Shown here: in pieces, positions 1 to 5,072 of the stretch | How positions within the stretch are numbered: position 1 is the first letter of the stretch | Layout: each line of letters opens with the position of its first letter | Assembly: GCA_025924435.1 (NCBI GenBank) | Contig: JAICIL010000321.1 | Coordinates: 1-5,117 of the forward strand | Direction: 5' to 3' | Origin: Chloroflexia bacterium | Lineage (GTDB): Bacteria > Chloroflexota > Chloroflexia > Thermomicrobiales > JALYUS01 | Length of the DNA: 5,117 bases | Program-made: the position numbers and the translations under genes | Notes under the pieces: model-generated | Databases searched by the model: none | Seen by the model: only the letters and a program-made list of their open reading frames with translations | Told to the model about the DNA's origin: nothing

Positions 1-110
1 CCCCCCCTTCTGGGGGGGGCCCCACCGGTTCCATTTGGGCTTGTGGTGGCGGGCCCCCCCCGGGCGCCGGGGGGGCCCGGGGCCCCGCCTGCCTCCACCG
101 ATATGGGGAC
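1..110. other. Homopolymer-rich GC tract at the left edge
   Basis: This stretch is dominated by long runs of C and G, including seven C at 1-7, eight G at 12-19, eight C in the mid 50s and seven G near 70. I see no convincing coding sequence, ribosome-binding site or RNA gene. Open frames through it are low-complexity Gly/Pro/Arg translations typical of GC-rich noise. It may be a degraded repeat or poorly resolved sequence at a contig end; the two cannot be separated from the sequence alone. Confidence 0.5.
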
Positions 111-122
111 GACCAGAGGGGA

Positions 123-142
123 GGGCGGTTCACGAACCGCCC
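123..142. repeat. Perfect 9-bp GC-rich hairpin (GGGCGGTTC/GAACCGCCC)
   Basis: The arms GGGCGGTTC (123-131) and GAACCGCCC (134-142) pair perfectly around a two-base AC centre. A CCTACG-type flank follows. The arm contains GAACCGC, the same 7-mer that begins the inverted repeat at 1147 and appears at the start of the one at 4101. No T-run follows on either strand, so a simple intrinsic terminator is unlikely. It probably belongs to a dispersed intergenic repeat together with the adjoining element at 143-190. Confidence 0.7.
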
Positions 143-190
143 CTACGGCTCCCCTCTCCATCGCAATGGAGAGAGGCAGGGGGTGAGGTT
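143..190 (-). repeat. Dispersed repeat with hairpin, end abutting the amidase RBS
   Basis: Read on the minus strand the element begins AACCTCACCCCC, has a hairpin with arms CTCTCCAT/ATGGAGAG (154-161 and 166-173, loop CGCA on the plus strand), and continues GGGGAGC. The element at 2426 shows the same order: AACCTAACCCCC, a hairpin, then GGGGAGC. I therefore treat them as copies of one family. Its outer end lies two bases before the amidase start codon, and its GTGAGG is the only purine-rich stretch in ribosome-binding position for that gene. The exact inner boundary is uncertain. Confidence 0.6.
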
Positions 191-192
191 TC

Positions 193-1146
193 ATGGCAAC
201 GCACCGTTTCCAGCCGACGACGTACCACAACACCATCGGCTCCCACGAACCCGCGCTCCGCGTCGCGGACGGCGACACGGTGATCACCGCGACGGCGGAC
301 GCGGGCGGCTGGGATGCGCGCGGCGAGCGCGTCGCGCGCGGCGGCAACCCGCAGTCGGGGCCGTTCTTCGTCGCGGGCGCGGAGCCGGGCGACACGCTCG
401 TCGTAGAGATCGTCCGCCTGACGCCGAACCGCGATTGGGGCTACACCGCGACGGTGATCAGCGAGAATGTCCTGGACCCGCACCATGTCCGCGAACTGCC
501 GCCGCAGCAAACGGCGTACTGGCGCATTGACCGGGAAAATCGCACCGTCGCGCCGGCGTCGCCGCCATCGGGCAGCACGATGGGCCAGCGGACGATCATC
601 GCGCCGCCGGCCGCGCTGCGCGACCTCGTGCTGCCGCTCGTGCCGATGGTCGGCTGCTTCGGCGTCGCGCCCGCCGGTGGCGAGGCGATCTCCACCGCGA
701 CCTCGGCGCGGCACGGCGGCAATATGGATTATCGCGGCTTCACCGAGGGCGCGACGGTCTATTTCCCCGTCGCCGTCCCCGGCGCGCTCTTCCACATCGG
801 GGACGGCCACGCGCTGCAAGGGGACGGCGAGATCGTCGGCACCGGCATCGAGACCTCGTTCGAGATGGAATTCGTCCTGCGCGTCCGGAAGGGCAAAACG
901 ATCACCTGGCCGCGCGGCGAGAACGCGGACTACGTCTTCACCGTCGGCAATGCCCGCCCGCTCGATCAGGCGGTGCAGCACGCGACGAGCGAGATGCTCC
1001 GCTGGCTCGGCGAGGACTTCGGCCTCGACGCCACCGCCGCCAGCCTCCTGATGGGCCAGACGGTGGAGTACGACCTCGGCAACATCTTCGACCCCGCCTA
1101 CACGATGGTCTGCAAAATGCCCAAACGCTGGCTACGGAAAGCGTAG
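193..1146 (+). CDS. Acetamidase/formamidase family protein
   Basis: This 317-residue protein matches the FmdA/AmdA amidase family, whose members hydrolyse formamide, acetamide or similar short amides to ammonia and the acid, normally in the cytoplasm. Supporting motifs are an N-terminal HEPALRVADGDTV segment (18-30), GGNPQSGPFFVAGAEPGDTL (50-69), the MVGCFGVAP core (152-160), HGGNMD (174-179), a YFPV strand (190-193) and GALFHIGDGHALQGDGE (197-213), the most diagnostic block. The length is usual for the family and the protein looks intact. It has no signal peptide or membrane segment. ATG at 193 is chosen because it begins the conserved region and has GTGAGG four bases upstream; an out-of-frame ATG also begins at 183-adjacent sequence but has no coding support. 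No transporter or regulator for amides is next to it. The actual substrate cannot be read from the sequence; some relatives act on other amides or are uncharacterised. Confidence 0.94.
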   Translation: MATHRFQPTTYHNTIGSHEPALRVADGDTVITATADAGGWDARGERVARGGNPQSGPFFVAGAEPGDTLVVEIVRLTPNRDWGYTATVISENVLDPHHVRELPPQQTAYWRIDRENRTVAPASPPSGSTMGQRTIIAPPAALRDLVLPLVPMVGCFGVAPAGGEAISTATSARHGGNMDYRGFTEGATVYFPVAVPGALFHIGDGHALQGDGEIVGTGIETSFEMEFVLRVRKGKTITWPRGENADYVFTVGNARPLDQAVQHATSEMLRWLGEDFGLDATAASLLMGQTVEYDLGNIFDPAYTMVCKMPKRWLRKA

Positions 1147-1280
1147 GAACCGCAGAGGCGCAGAGAACGCGGAGAAAAAGAAAGAAGTGAAACGTCGAGC
1201 AGGAGCGCTGTCTCGTGCCTTATTCCCAGTCCCTCTTCCTTCTCTCATCCCTCTCTGCGCCCTCTGCGCCTCTGCGGTTC
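1147..1280. repeat. 134-bp inverted-repeat element between convergent genes
   Basis: The 29-bp terminal arms at 1147-1175 and 1252-1280 pair with three mismatches; the outer 19 bp are identical and begin GAACCGCAGAGGCGCAGAG. Each arm is itself built of short 8-9 bp direct units (CGCAGAGG, CGCAGAGA, CGCGGAGA). The centre of about 76 bp is purine-rich on its left side and pyrimidine-rich on its right, so it can fold further. The element starts on the base after the amidase stop codon and ends nine bases before the stop of the convergent hydrolase gene. It could act as a bidirectional transcript end or 3'-protecting hairpin, but that is inference. No transposase is present. Confidence 0.85.
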
Positions 1281-1289
1281 TCCCCGGCT

Positions 1290-2273
1290 TCAGGGCAGGT
1301 GGCCGCGATAGGTGGGGGAGGCGGCGACGGCGCGGAAGGCGGCGAGGGCGGCGTCCGAGGAGTTGACGCGCCAGTCCGTCTCTTTGTCCTGATCGAACCA
1401 GACGACGGCGCGCAGGCGCGGGAAACGGGCGGGCAGGTCGTTCAATAATCCCTGCGTGATCCACGCCGCCTTATCGCCGCCGGTTTCGCTGGAGGCCGTC
1501 TCGCCGATCAGCATCGGCCTGCTGGCGATCCGCGCGACGCTGTCGTACGACGGGCCGAAGATATCGGCGAGACTCGTCCACCGCGACCACGACTGGCTCG
1601 TGCCGAAGTTGTAGCCGTCCAGCCCGACCCAATCCACCATCCCATCGCCGGGATAGACCTGCGCGAAGGGGACGCTGCCGGGATAGGCGATGTTCGGCGA
1701 CCAGACCCAGCGGACATTTCTCACGCCCTCCGCGCGGAAGATGGCGTGCACATGCGCCCACATCGCGGTGTACTGCGCGGCGGTATTGCCGTTCGCGTTC
1801 GCCGCCCACGGGTACCAGTCGCCGTTCATCTCATGCGCGACTTTGTGGTAGAGCGGCCTGCCCCACGCCGCCGCGTCGCGCGCCCACTGGTGAAGAAAGC
1901 CGTCGTGCGCGCCGCCGATGATCGCGCCGAGGCTGTAGGCGGGCTGGTTCGCGCCGCCGGTCGCGTCCCACGGCTCCCAGGTGATCATCGGCATCGCGCC
2001 GTGGGAGACGGCGGCACTCATCTTGACCGGATCGAAGGCGTTGTTGCCCGCCGTCACCCAATCCTGATACCACATGACGATGCCGGGCGCGACGCCGATC
2101 ATCCCGGTGAAGGCGTCAATCGCCGAGGGATCGCCGGGTGCGTTGACGATGTACGCGCCGAGCGCGAGCGGCTGCGCGGGCGCCGCCACGACCGACCCCG
2201 CATGGAGCGTCATCGCGAGCAACCCGCAGAGGAGCGGCACGAGGCACGGACGGATACCGGATCGTGGTCGCAA
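1290..2273 (-). CDS. Secreted GH26-like glycoside hydrolase (beta-mannanase type)
   Basis: The product (327 residues from a TTG start) resembles glycoside hydrolase family 26, retaining (beta/alpha)8-barrel enzymes that cleave beta-mannan, beta-1,3-xylan or mixed-linkage beta-glucan. Visible family features are ITWEPW (97-102), AHEMNG with the likely acid/base Glu148, WVWSPN (189-194), the WVGLDGYN strand (215-222) and IGETASSE with the likely nucleophile Glu258, followed by VVWFD (290-294). Residues 2-31 form a signal peptide: basic RPRSGIR, a hydrophobic LVPLLCGLLAM stretch and a VVAAP cleavage-like site, so the enzyme should be exported. No carbohydrate-binding module follows the barrel. 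The start is uncertain. In-frame TTG codons occur at 2273 and 2285, and there is no in-frame ATG suitable for the signal peptide; the 426-residue reading from ATG at 2570 would translate the upstream repeat and is rejected. The substrate is not determinable here. Confidence 0.88.
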   Translation of the reverse strand: MRPRSGIRPCLVPLLCGLLAMTLHAGSVVAAPAQPLALGAYIVNAPGDPSAIDAFTGMIGVAPGIVMWYQDWVTAGNNAFDPVKMSAAVSHGAMPMITWEPWDATGGANQPAYSLGAIIGGAHDGFLHQWARDAAAWGRPLYHKVAHEMNGDWYPWAANANGNTAAQYTAMWAHVHAIFRAEGVRNVRWVWSPNIAYPGSVPFAQVYPGDGMVDWVGLDGYNFGTSQSWSRWTSLADIFGPSYDSVARIASRPMLIGETASSETGGDKAAWITQGLLNDLPARFPRLRAVVWFDQDKETDWRVNSSDAALAAFRAVAASPTYRGHLP

Positions 2274-2381
2274 TTCTCCCCCCAACCATCCCGCCGATAC
2301 ACCGTATCCGTGCTTCCCCGCATGATGGAAAACCCTTCGCGTCCGCAGATTGAAACGAACAACGTGCTTAAAGGTGACGAC

Positions 2382-2410
2382 ATTCGCGCGAATTATGTAC
2401 TTCTGTACAT
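2382..2410. promoter_or_regulatory. Two adjacent palindromes, candidate operator for the hydrolase gene
   Basis: ATTCGCGCGAAT (2382-2393) is a perfect 12-bp palindrome, and one base on, ATGTAC-TTCT-GTACAT (2395-2410) is a perfect dyad with 6-bp arms. The pair sits about 110-135 bp upstream of the hydrolase start, in the only AT-richer patch of this gap. Spaced half-sites of this size are typical of dimeric repressors such as those of the LacI or GntR families, which often control glycoside hydrolases. No regulator gene is nearby, and a matching -35/-10 pair is not clear. A role as operator is inference. Confidence 0.45.
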
Positions 2411-2425
2411 GAAACGTCGGTGGGA

Positions 2426-2553
2426 ACCTAACCCCCGGCCCCTTCCCTGAAAGGAAGGGGAGCGAGCCCCAGTAAGATTGAGGCTTTCGGGATAAAGCAC
2501 GGCATTGCGACGAGTCACCCCTTCCCTCGGAGGGAAGGGGCCGGGGGTTAGGA
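2426..2553. repeat. Composite inverted repeat with nested hairpins
   Basis: Outer arms of 22 bp at 2427-2448 and 2531-2552 are perfectly complementary (CCTAACCCCCGG... against ...CCGGGGGTTAGG). Each arm also forms its own hairpin: CCCCTTCC/GGAAGGGG at 2439-2460 (loop CTGAAA) and CCCCTTCCCT/AGGGAAGGGG at 2518-2540 (loop CGG). A weaker GCTTT/AAAGC hairpin lies at 2483-2498. The left half shares AACCTNACCCCC and GGGGAGC with the repeat at 143-190. This looks like two head-to-head copies of one dispersed element lying between the divergent hydrolase and GerW-like genes. No coding capacity is credible. Confidence 0.88.
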
Positions 2554-2649
2554 TTCCCCGGATACCACAATGGCCGCGCGGAAGGAGTAGGATAGATCGC
2601 GGGGGTGTCGGTGTGGCCGCGTGTGGCGATCGCGTCCTTCGGCGCGAAT

Positions 2650-2654
2650 GGAGG
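2650..2654 (+). promoter_or_regulatory. Ribosome-binding site of the GerW-like gene
   Basis: GGAGG lies five bases before ATG at 2660. This decides the start against the in-frame ATG at 2648 and the upstream ATG at 2621, neither of which has a purine-rich sequence at the right distance, and which would add residues not expected for the family. Confidence 0.75.
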
Positions 2655-2659
2655 AGACT

Positions 2660-3028
2660 ATGGACGTTCAGGAATTGCTCAATCACGCCCTCGACACGAT
2701 CACCGTCCGGCGCGTCTTCGGCGAGCCGTACGAGAAGGACGGCGTGACGCTCATCCCCGTCGCCAAAGTCTCCGGTGGGGGCGGGGGCGGCAGCGGCGAG
2801 GACGAACGTGCTGGCAAGGGGGGTGGCGGCGGGTTCGGGGTGAATGCGCGCCCGGCCGGCGTCTACGTCATCAAGGGCGATGCCGTCACCTGGACGCCCG
2901 CGTTCGACCTGAACCGGGTCATCATGGGCGGGCAGATCGTGGCGGTCATCGCCCTGATCGTCCTCCGCCCGCTGTTCAAGGCACTGGCGGCGAAACTGGC
3001 GGCTGAGACACAGGAAGGCCGGTCATGA
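2660..3028 (+). CDS. GerW/YtfJ-family protein with C-terminal membrane segment
   Basis: The 122-residue product has the layout of the GerW (YtfJ) family, known from Bacillus spores but also present in bacteria that are not known to sporulate. Seen here are an N-terminal amphipathic part (MDVQELLNHALDTITV), VFGEPYEKDGVTLIPVAKVS (19-38), which is the family's signature strand pair, a Gly-rich loop (39-60) interrupted by a charged EDERAGK insert, then GVNARPAGVYVIKGDAVTWTP (60-80), the second conserved block. Residues 87-109 (hydrophobic, ending LRPLFKAL) are likely a membrane helix, followed by a short charged tail. The protein is probably membrane-anchored, with the conserved domain on one face. 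Its biochemical role is unknown. The dehydrogenase gene begins 60 bp downstream on the same strand. No other sporulation gene is in the window, so a spore role should not be assumed. Confidence 0.88.
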   Translation: MDVQELLNHALDTITVRRVFGEPYEKDGVTLIPVAKVSGGGGGGSGEDERAGKGGGGGFGVNARPAGVYVIKGDAVTWTPAFDLNRVIMGGQIVAVIALIVLRPLFKALAAKLAAETQEGRS

Positions 3029-3032
3029 ATCC

Positions 3033-3063
3033 GGGCGCGGCGCAAACGGCCGCCATCGCGCCC
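3033..3063 (+). other. GC-rich hairpin between the GerW-like and dehydrogenase genes
   Basis: GGGCGCG (3033-3039) and CGCGCCC (3057-3063) are perfectly complementary with a 17-base loop that can pair further (GGC with GCC). It lies four bases after the GerW-like stop codon. There is no T-run behind it, so it would be an attenuating or transcript-stabilising hairpin rather than a standard terminator. In DNA this GC-rich a chance occurrence is possible. Confidence 0.35.
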
Positions 3064-3073
3064 ATCTCATCAT

Positions 3074-3081
3074 AAAGGAGG
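3074..3081 (+). promoter_or_regulatory. Strong ribosome-binding site of the dehydrogenase gene
   Basis: AAAGGAGG lies seven bases before ATG at 3089. It is the strongest Shine-Dalgarno match in the window and fixes the start of the oxidoreductase. Confidence 0.85.
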
Positions 3082-3088
3082 CACGCCG

Positions 3089-4102
3089 ATGCTCGCGATG
3101 GTGCTCGATGCGCCCGGTCAGCCCCTCCGCCCCGCCGAGGCGCCGACGCCGACGCCCGCGCCCGATCAGGTGCTGCTCCGCGTCAGCGCCTGCGGCATCT
3201 GCCGGACGGATTTGCATATCCTCGACGGCGACCTCGCCCACCCGAGCCTGCCGCTCATCCCCGGCCATCAGATCGTCGGCACGATCGAGGCGACCGGGGC
3301 GCGCGTCGCGCGGTTTAAGGAAGGCGACCGGGTCGGCGTGCCGTGGCTCGGCTGGACGGACGGCACCTGCCCCTACTGCCGCGGCGGCCGCGAAAATCTC
3401 TGCGACAACGCCCGCTTCACCGGCTACGACATCAACGGCGGCTACGCGGAATATACCGTCGCGGACGAGCGGTTCTGCTTCCCGATCCCCGCCGGGTACC
3501 CGGACGATCAGGCCGCGCCGCTCCTCTGCGCCGGGCTGATCGGCTACCGCGCCTACACGATGACGGGCGACGCGCGGCGGCTCGGCCTCTACGGCTTCGG
3601 CAACGCGGCGCACATCCTCGCGCAGGTCGCGCGGCATCAGGGGCGGGAGGTGTACGCCTTCACGCGGCCCGGCGACGGCAAGGGGCAGCAGTCCGCCCGC
3701 GATCTCGGCGCGGTCTGGGCGGGCGGCTCGGACAGCGCGCCGCCGGAGAAACTGGACGCCGCGATCCTCTTCGCCGCCGCCGGGCAACTCGTGCCCGCCG
3801 CCTTGCGGGCGGTGGACAAGGGCGGGGTCGTCGTCTGCGCCGAGATTCACATGAGCGATATTCCCTCCTTCCCGTACGACATCCTCTGGGAGGAGCGGGT
3901 CGTCCGCTCGGTCGCCAACCTCACGCGCCGCGACGGCGAAGAGTTCCTCGCCCTCGCCCCGACGATCCCCATACATACCGAGGTGCACACCTTCCCACTC
4001 GCGCAGGCCAATGAAGCAATTGCGGCGATCCGCAGCGGCGCGCTGCGCGGCACGGCCGTCCTCGTCCCGAACGGGGCAGCGAAGGGCAACGGAAGGGATT
4101 GA
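3089..4102 (+). CDS. Zinc-type alcohol dehydrogenase family oxidoreductase
   Basis: This 337-residue protein belongs to the medium-chain dehydrogenase superfamily, cytoplasmic enzymes that oxidise alcohols or reduce carbonyls with NAD(P). The N-terminal GroES-like domain carries the catalytic-zinc motifs ACGICRTDLH (34-43, Cys38) and PGHQIVG (58-64, His60), with Cys147 in PLLCAGLIGYRA as third ligand. The Rossmann domain has GLYGFGNAAH (166-175) and AFTR (190-193); an Arg after this strand suggests NADP(H), by inference. WLGWT before the cysteine lobe and the GFG motif resemble an uncharacterised 'zinc-binding alcohol dehydrogenase family' subgroup (TIGR02822-like). The structural-zinc lobe shows Cys94, Cys97 and Cys105, but Asp91 sits where the first Cys normally is. 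The length is slightly over the usual size, with a tail (NGAAKGNGRD) after the conserved end. The TGA stop overlaps the repeat that follows. The start follows an AAAGGAGG site. The substrate is unknown. Confidence 0.92.
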   Translation: MLAMVLDAPGQPLRPAEAPTPTPAPDQVLLRVSACGICRTDLHILDGDLAHPSLPLIPGHQIVGTIEATGARVARFKEGDRVGVPWLGWTDGTCPYCRGGRENLCDNARFTGYDINGGYAEYTVADERFCFPIPAGYPDDQAAPLLCAGLIGYRAYTMTGDARRLGLYGFGNAAHILAQVARHQGREVYAFTRPGDGKGQQSARDLGAVWAGGSDSAPPEKLDAAILFAAAGQLVPAALRAVDKGGVVVCAEIHMSDIPSFPYDILWEERVVRSVANLTRRDGEEFLALAPTIPIHTEVHTFPLAQANEAIAAIRSGALRGTAVLVPNGAAKGNGRD

Positions 4103-4213
4103 ACCGCCAAGACGCCAAACACGCCAAGAGCGCGCTGAGAAGACAGGAGAATAAAAAGGGCTTTGTCCCTCATTCTGTCCTCTTTCCTTGGCGTCCTTGG
4201 CATCTTGGCGGTT
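4101..4213. repeat. 113-bp inverted-repeat element overlapping the dehydrogenase stop
   Basis: Arms at 4102-4128 and 4187-4213 are 27 bp each and pair with three mismatches. They consist of 8-9 bp units of the form CGCCAAGA or ACGCCAAG. The interior has further partial complementarity, GACAG...AAT...AGGG against CCCTCATTCTGTC, and a GGGCTTTGTCCC turn. The plan matches the element at 1147-1280 (GAACCGC end, three short units per arm, foldable centre), but the unit is CCAAGA rather than AGAGG. It follows the dehydrogenase with no spacer and may shape the 3' end of that transcript; this is inference. Confidence 0.85.
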
Positions 4214-4284
4214 GATGGGATCCGTCTTCATCCGTCTCTCGATGCGCTATGATGCCGCGAGTCGGGTGTGATCGTCTCGTTCGC

Positions 4285-4290
4285 AAGGAG
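4285..4290 (+). promoter_or_regulatory. Ribosome-binding site selecting a GTG start
   Basis: AAGGAG lies seven bases before GTG at 4298. The in-frame GTG at 4268 has no such site, so the shorter protein is preferred. Confidence 0.75.
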
Positions 4291-4297
4291 TGTCAGC

Positions 4298-5053
4298 GTG
4301 GCGACAGAGCGGCCGGTATTCATCTCGGTTGTCCAGTATCAGGAGCGCATCGCGGCGGGCGCGACGAGCATCGCCGATCTCTTCGACGCGGCGCACCGGC
4401 TCGGCGTGGACGGCGTCGAACTGCGGCCCCAGTTCTGGAAAGACAAGGCGCGCGAGTTGCCCGCCGCGCGGGACCGGGCGGCGCATCACGGCCTGCTCGT
4501 CACCTATGCGACGATGGGGAGGCTCTTCGACACCGGCCCGGCGTCGCTGCGGGACGACATTGACGACGCCCGCGCGCTCGGCTCGCCGCTCCTGCGCGTC
4601 TTCCCCGGCCCGGTGCCCGCCGACGATGACGACGCGGGATGGGAGCGGGGGCGGGAGATCGCCCGCCATGCCGGGACGCGGGGCGTCGCGCTCGCGCTGG
4701 AAAACTTCGTCGGCACGCCGGGCGGCACGCTGGACGAGATCGAACGGACATTGGCGCGCATCCCGGAGATGATGACGAATATTGACATCGGCAATTACCC
4801 CCGGCATCACCAGGATGTGCCCGCCGCCATCCGCGCCGTCGGCGACCGCGCCGTCTCCGCGCACCTGAAAGACGCGGACGACGACCCCGCGCGCGGCACG
4901 ACCTATCTCGGCGGCGCGTCGCTGCCGCTGCCCGCCATCCTCGACGCGCTCGACGCCCTGCCCCAGCGCCTCCTGTACATCTTCGAGTTCAACGGCGGCG
5001 ACGACCCGGACGACCGCATCGCGCGCAGCCTCGCCTACGTGCGCGGGCGATAG
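4298..5053 (+). CDS. Sugar phosphate isomerase/epimerase-like TIM-barrel protein
   Basis: The 251-residue product resembles the xylose isomerase-like / AP-endonuclease-2 TIM-barrel family, metal-dependent cytoplasmic enzymes that isomerise or epimerise sugars and related polyols. The barrel strands are readable in order: VFISVVQYQ (7-15), LGVDGVELRP (35-44, Glu41), LLVTYATM (66-73), PLLRVFPG (97-104), VALALENF (130-137, Glu135), MTNIDIGNYP (159-168, Asp163), AVSAHLKDAD (185-194, His189) and LYIFEFNGG (226-234, Glu230). Glu135, Asp163, His189 and Glu230 occupy the positions of the usual metal ligands, so an active enzyme is likely. The length is usual for the family and no signal peptide is seen. 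GTG at 4298 is preferred for its AAGGAG site. It is 195 bp downstream of the dehydrogenase on the same strand, with a repeat between them. The exact sugar is unknown; inosose- or hydroxypyruvate-isomerase activities occur in the same superfamily. Confidence 0.88.
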   Translation: MATERPVFISVVQYQERIAAGATSIADLFDAAHRLGVDGVELRPQFWKDKARELPAARDRAAHHGLLVTYATMGRLFDTGPASLRDDIDDARALGSPLLRVFPGPVPADDDDAGWERGREIARHAGTRGVALALENFVGTPGGTLDEIERTLARIPEMMTNIDIGNYPRHHQDVPAAIRAVGDRAVSAHLKDADDDPARGTTYLGGASLPLPAILDALDALPQRLLYIFEFNGGDDPDDRIARSLAYVRGR

Positions 5054-5072
5054 ATTCCCCGTGGTAGCGCGG

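Larger units (their letters stand above)
2274..2659. other. Intergenic region between divergent genes
   Basis: These 386 bp separate the leftward hydrolase gene from the rightward GerW-like gene, so both promoters should lie here. The left third holds the palindrome pair at 2382-2410, the middle holds the composite repeat at 2426-2553, and the last 100 bp contain only the ribosome-binding site of the next gene and a GCGATCGC octamer at 2626-2633. I could not identify a convincing -35/-10 pair on either strand. Open frames crossing the region are translations of the repeat. Confidence 0.7.

Noticed and set aside
130..981. Long minus-strand open frame opposite the amidase gene (283 codons)
   Set aside because: It is antisense to a clear family match, and its translation is Arg/Ala/Asp-rich without recognisable motifs, as expected from the shadow of a GC-rich gene.
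1147..1280. CRISPR-like array because of short repeated CGCAGAG units
   Set aside because: The units are 8-9 bp, contiguous without spacers and arranged as two inverted arms, which is a hairpin element rather than a CRISPR.
1746..2450. 234-codon plus-strand open frame opposite the hydrolase
   Set aside because: It is antisense to the GH26-like gene, runs into the palindrome and repeat region, and is rich in Arg and Val without any domain.
2274..2570. N-terminal extension of the hydrolase to ATG at 2570
   Set aside because: It would translate the composite repeat and the candidate operator and would bury the signal peptide about 100 residues inside the protein.
3033..3063. Intrinsic terminator after the GerW-like gene
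   Set aside because: A GC-rich stem is present but no T-run follows, so I list it only as a weak hairpin.
3023..4231. 402-codon minus-strand open frame opposite the dehydrogenase
   Set aside because: The plus strand encodes a full dehydrogenase with its own strong ribosome-binding site. The antisense translation begins in the repeat at 4101-4213 and shows no domain.
4268..4297. Upstream GTG start for the TIM-barrel gene
   Set aside because: It has no ribosome-binding site, whereas GTG at 4298 has AAGGAG seven bases upstream and starts directly before the first barrel strand.
4247..4864. 205-codon minus-strand open frame opposite the TIM-barrel gene
   Set aside because: It is an antisense shadow of the isomerase-like gene with biased Arg/Ala composition and no motif.
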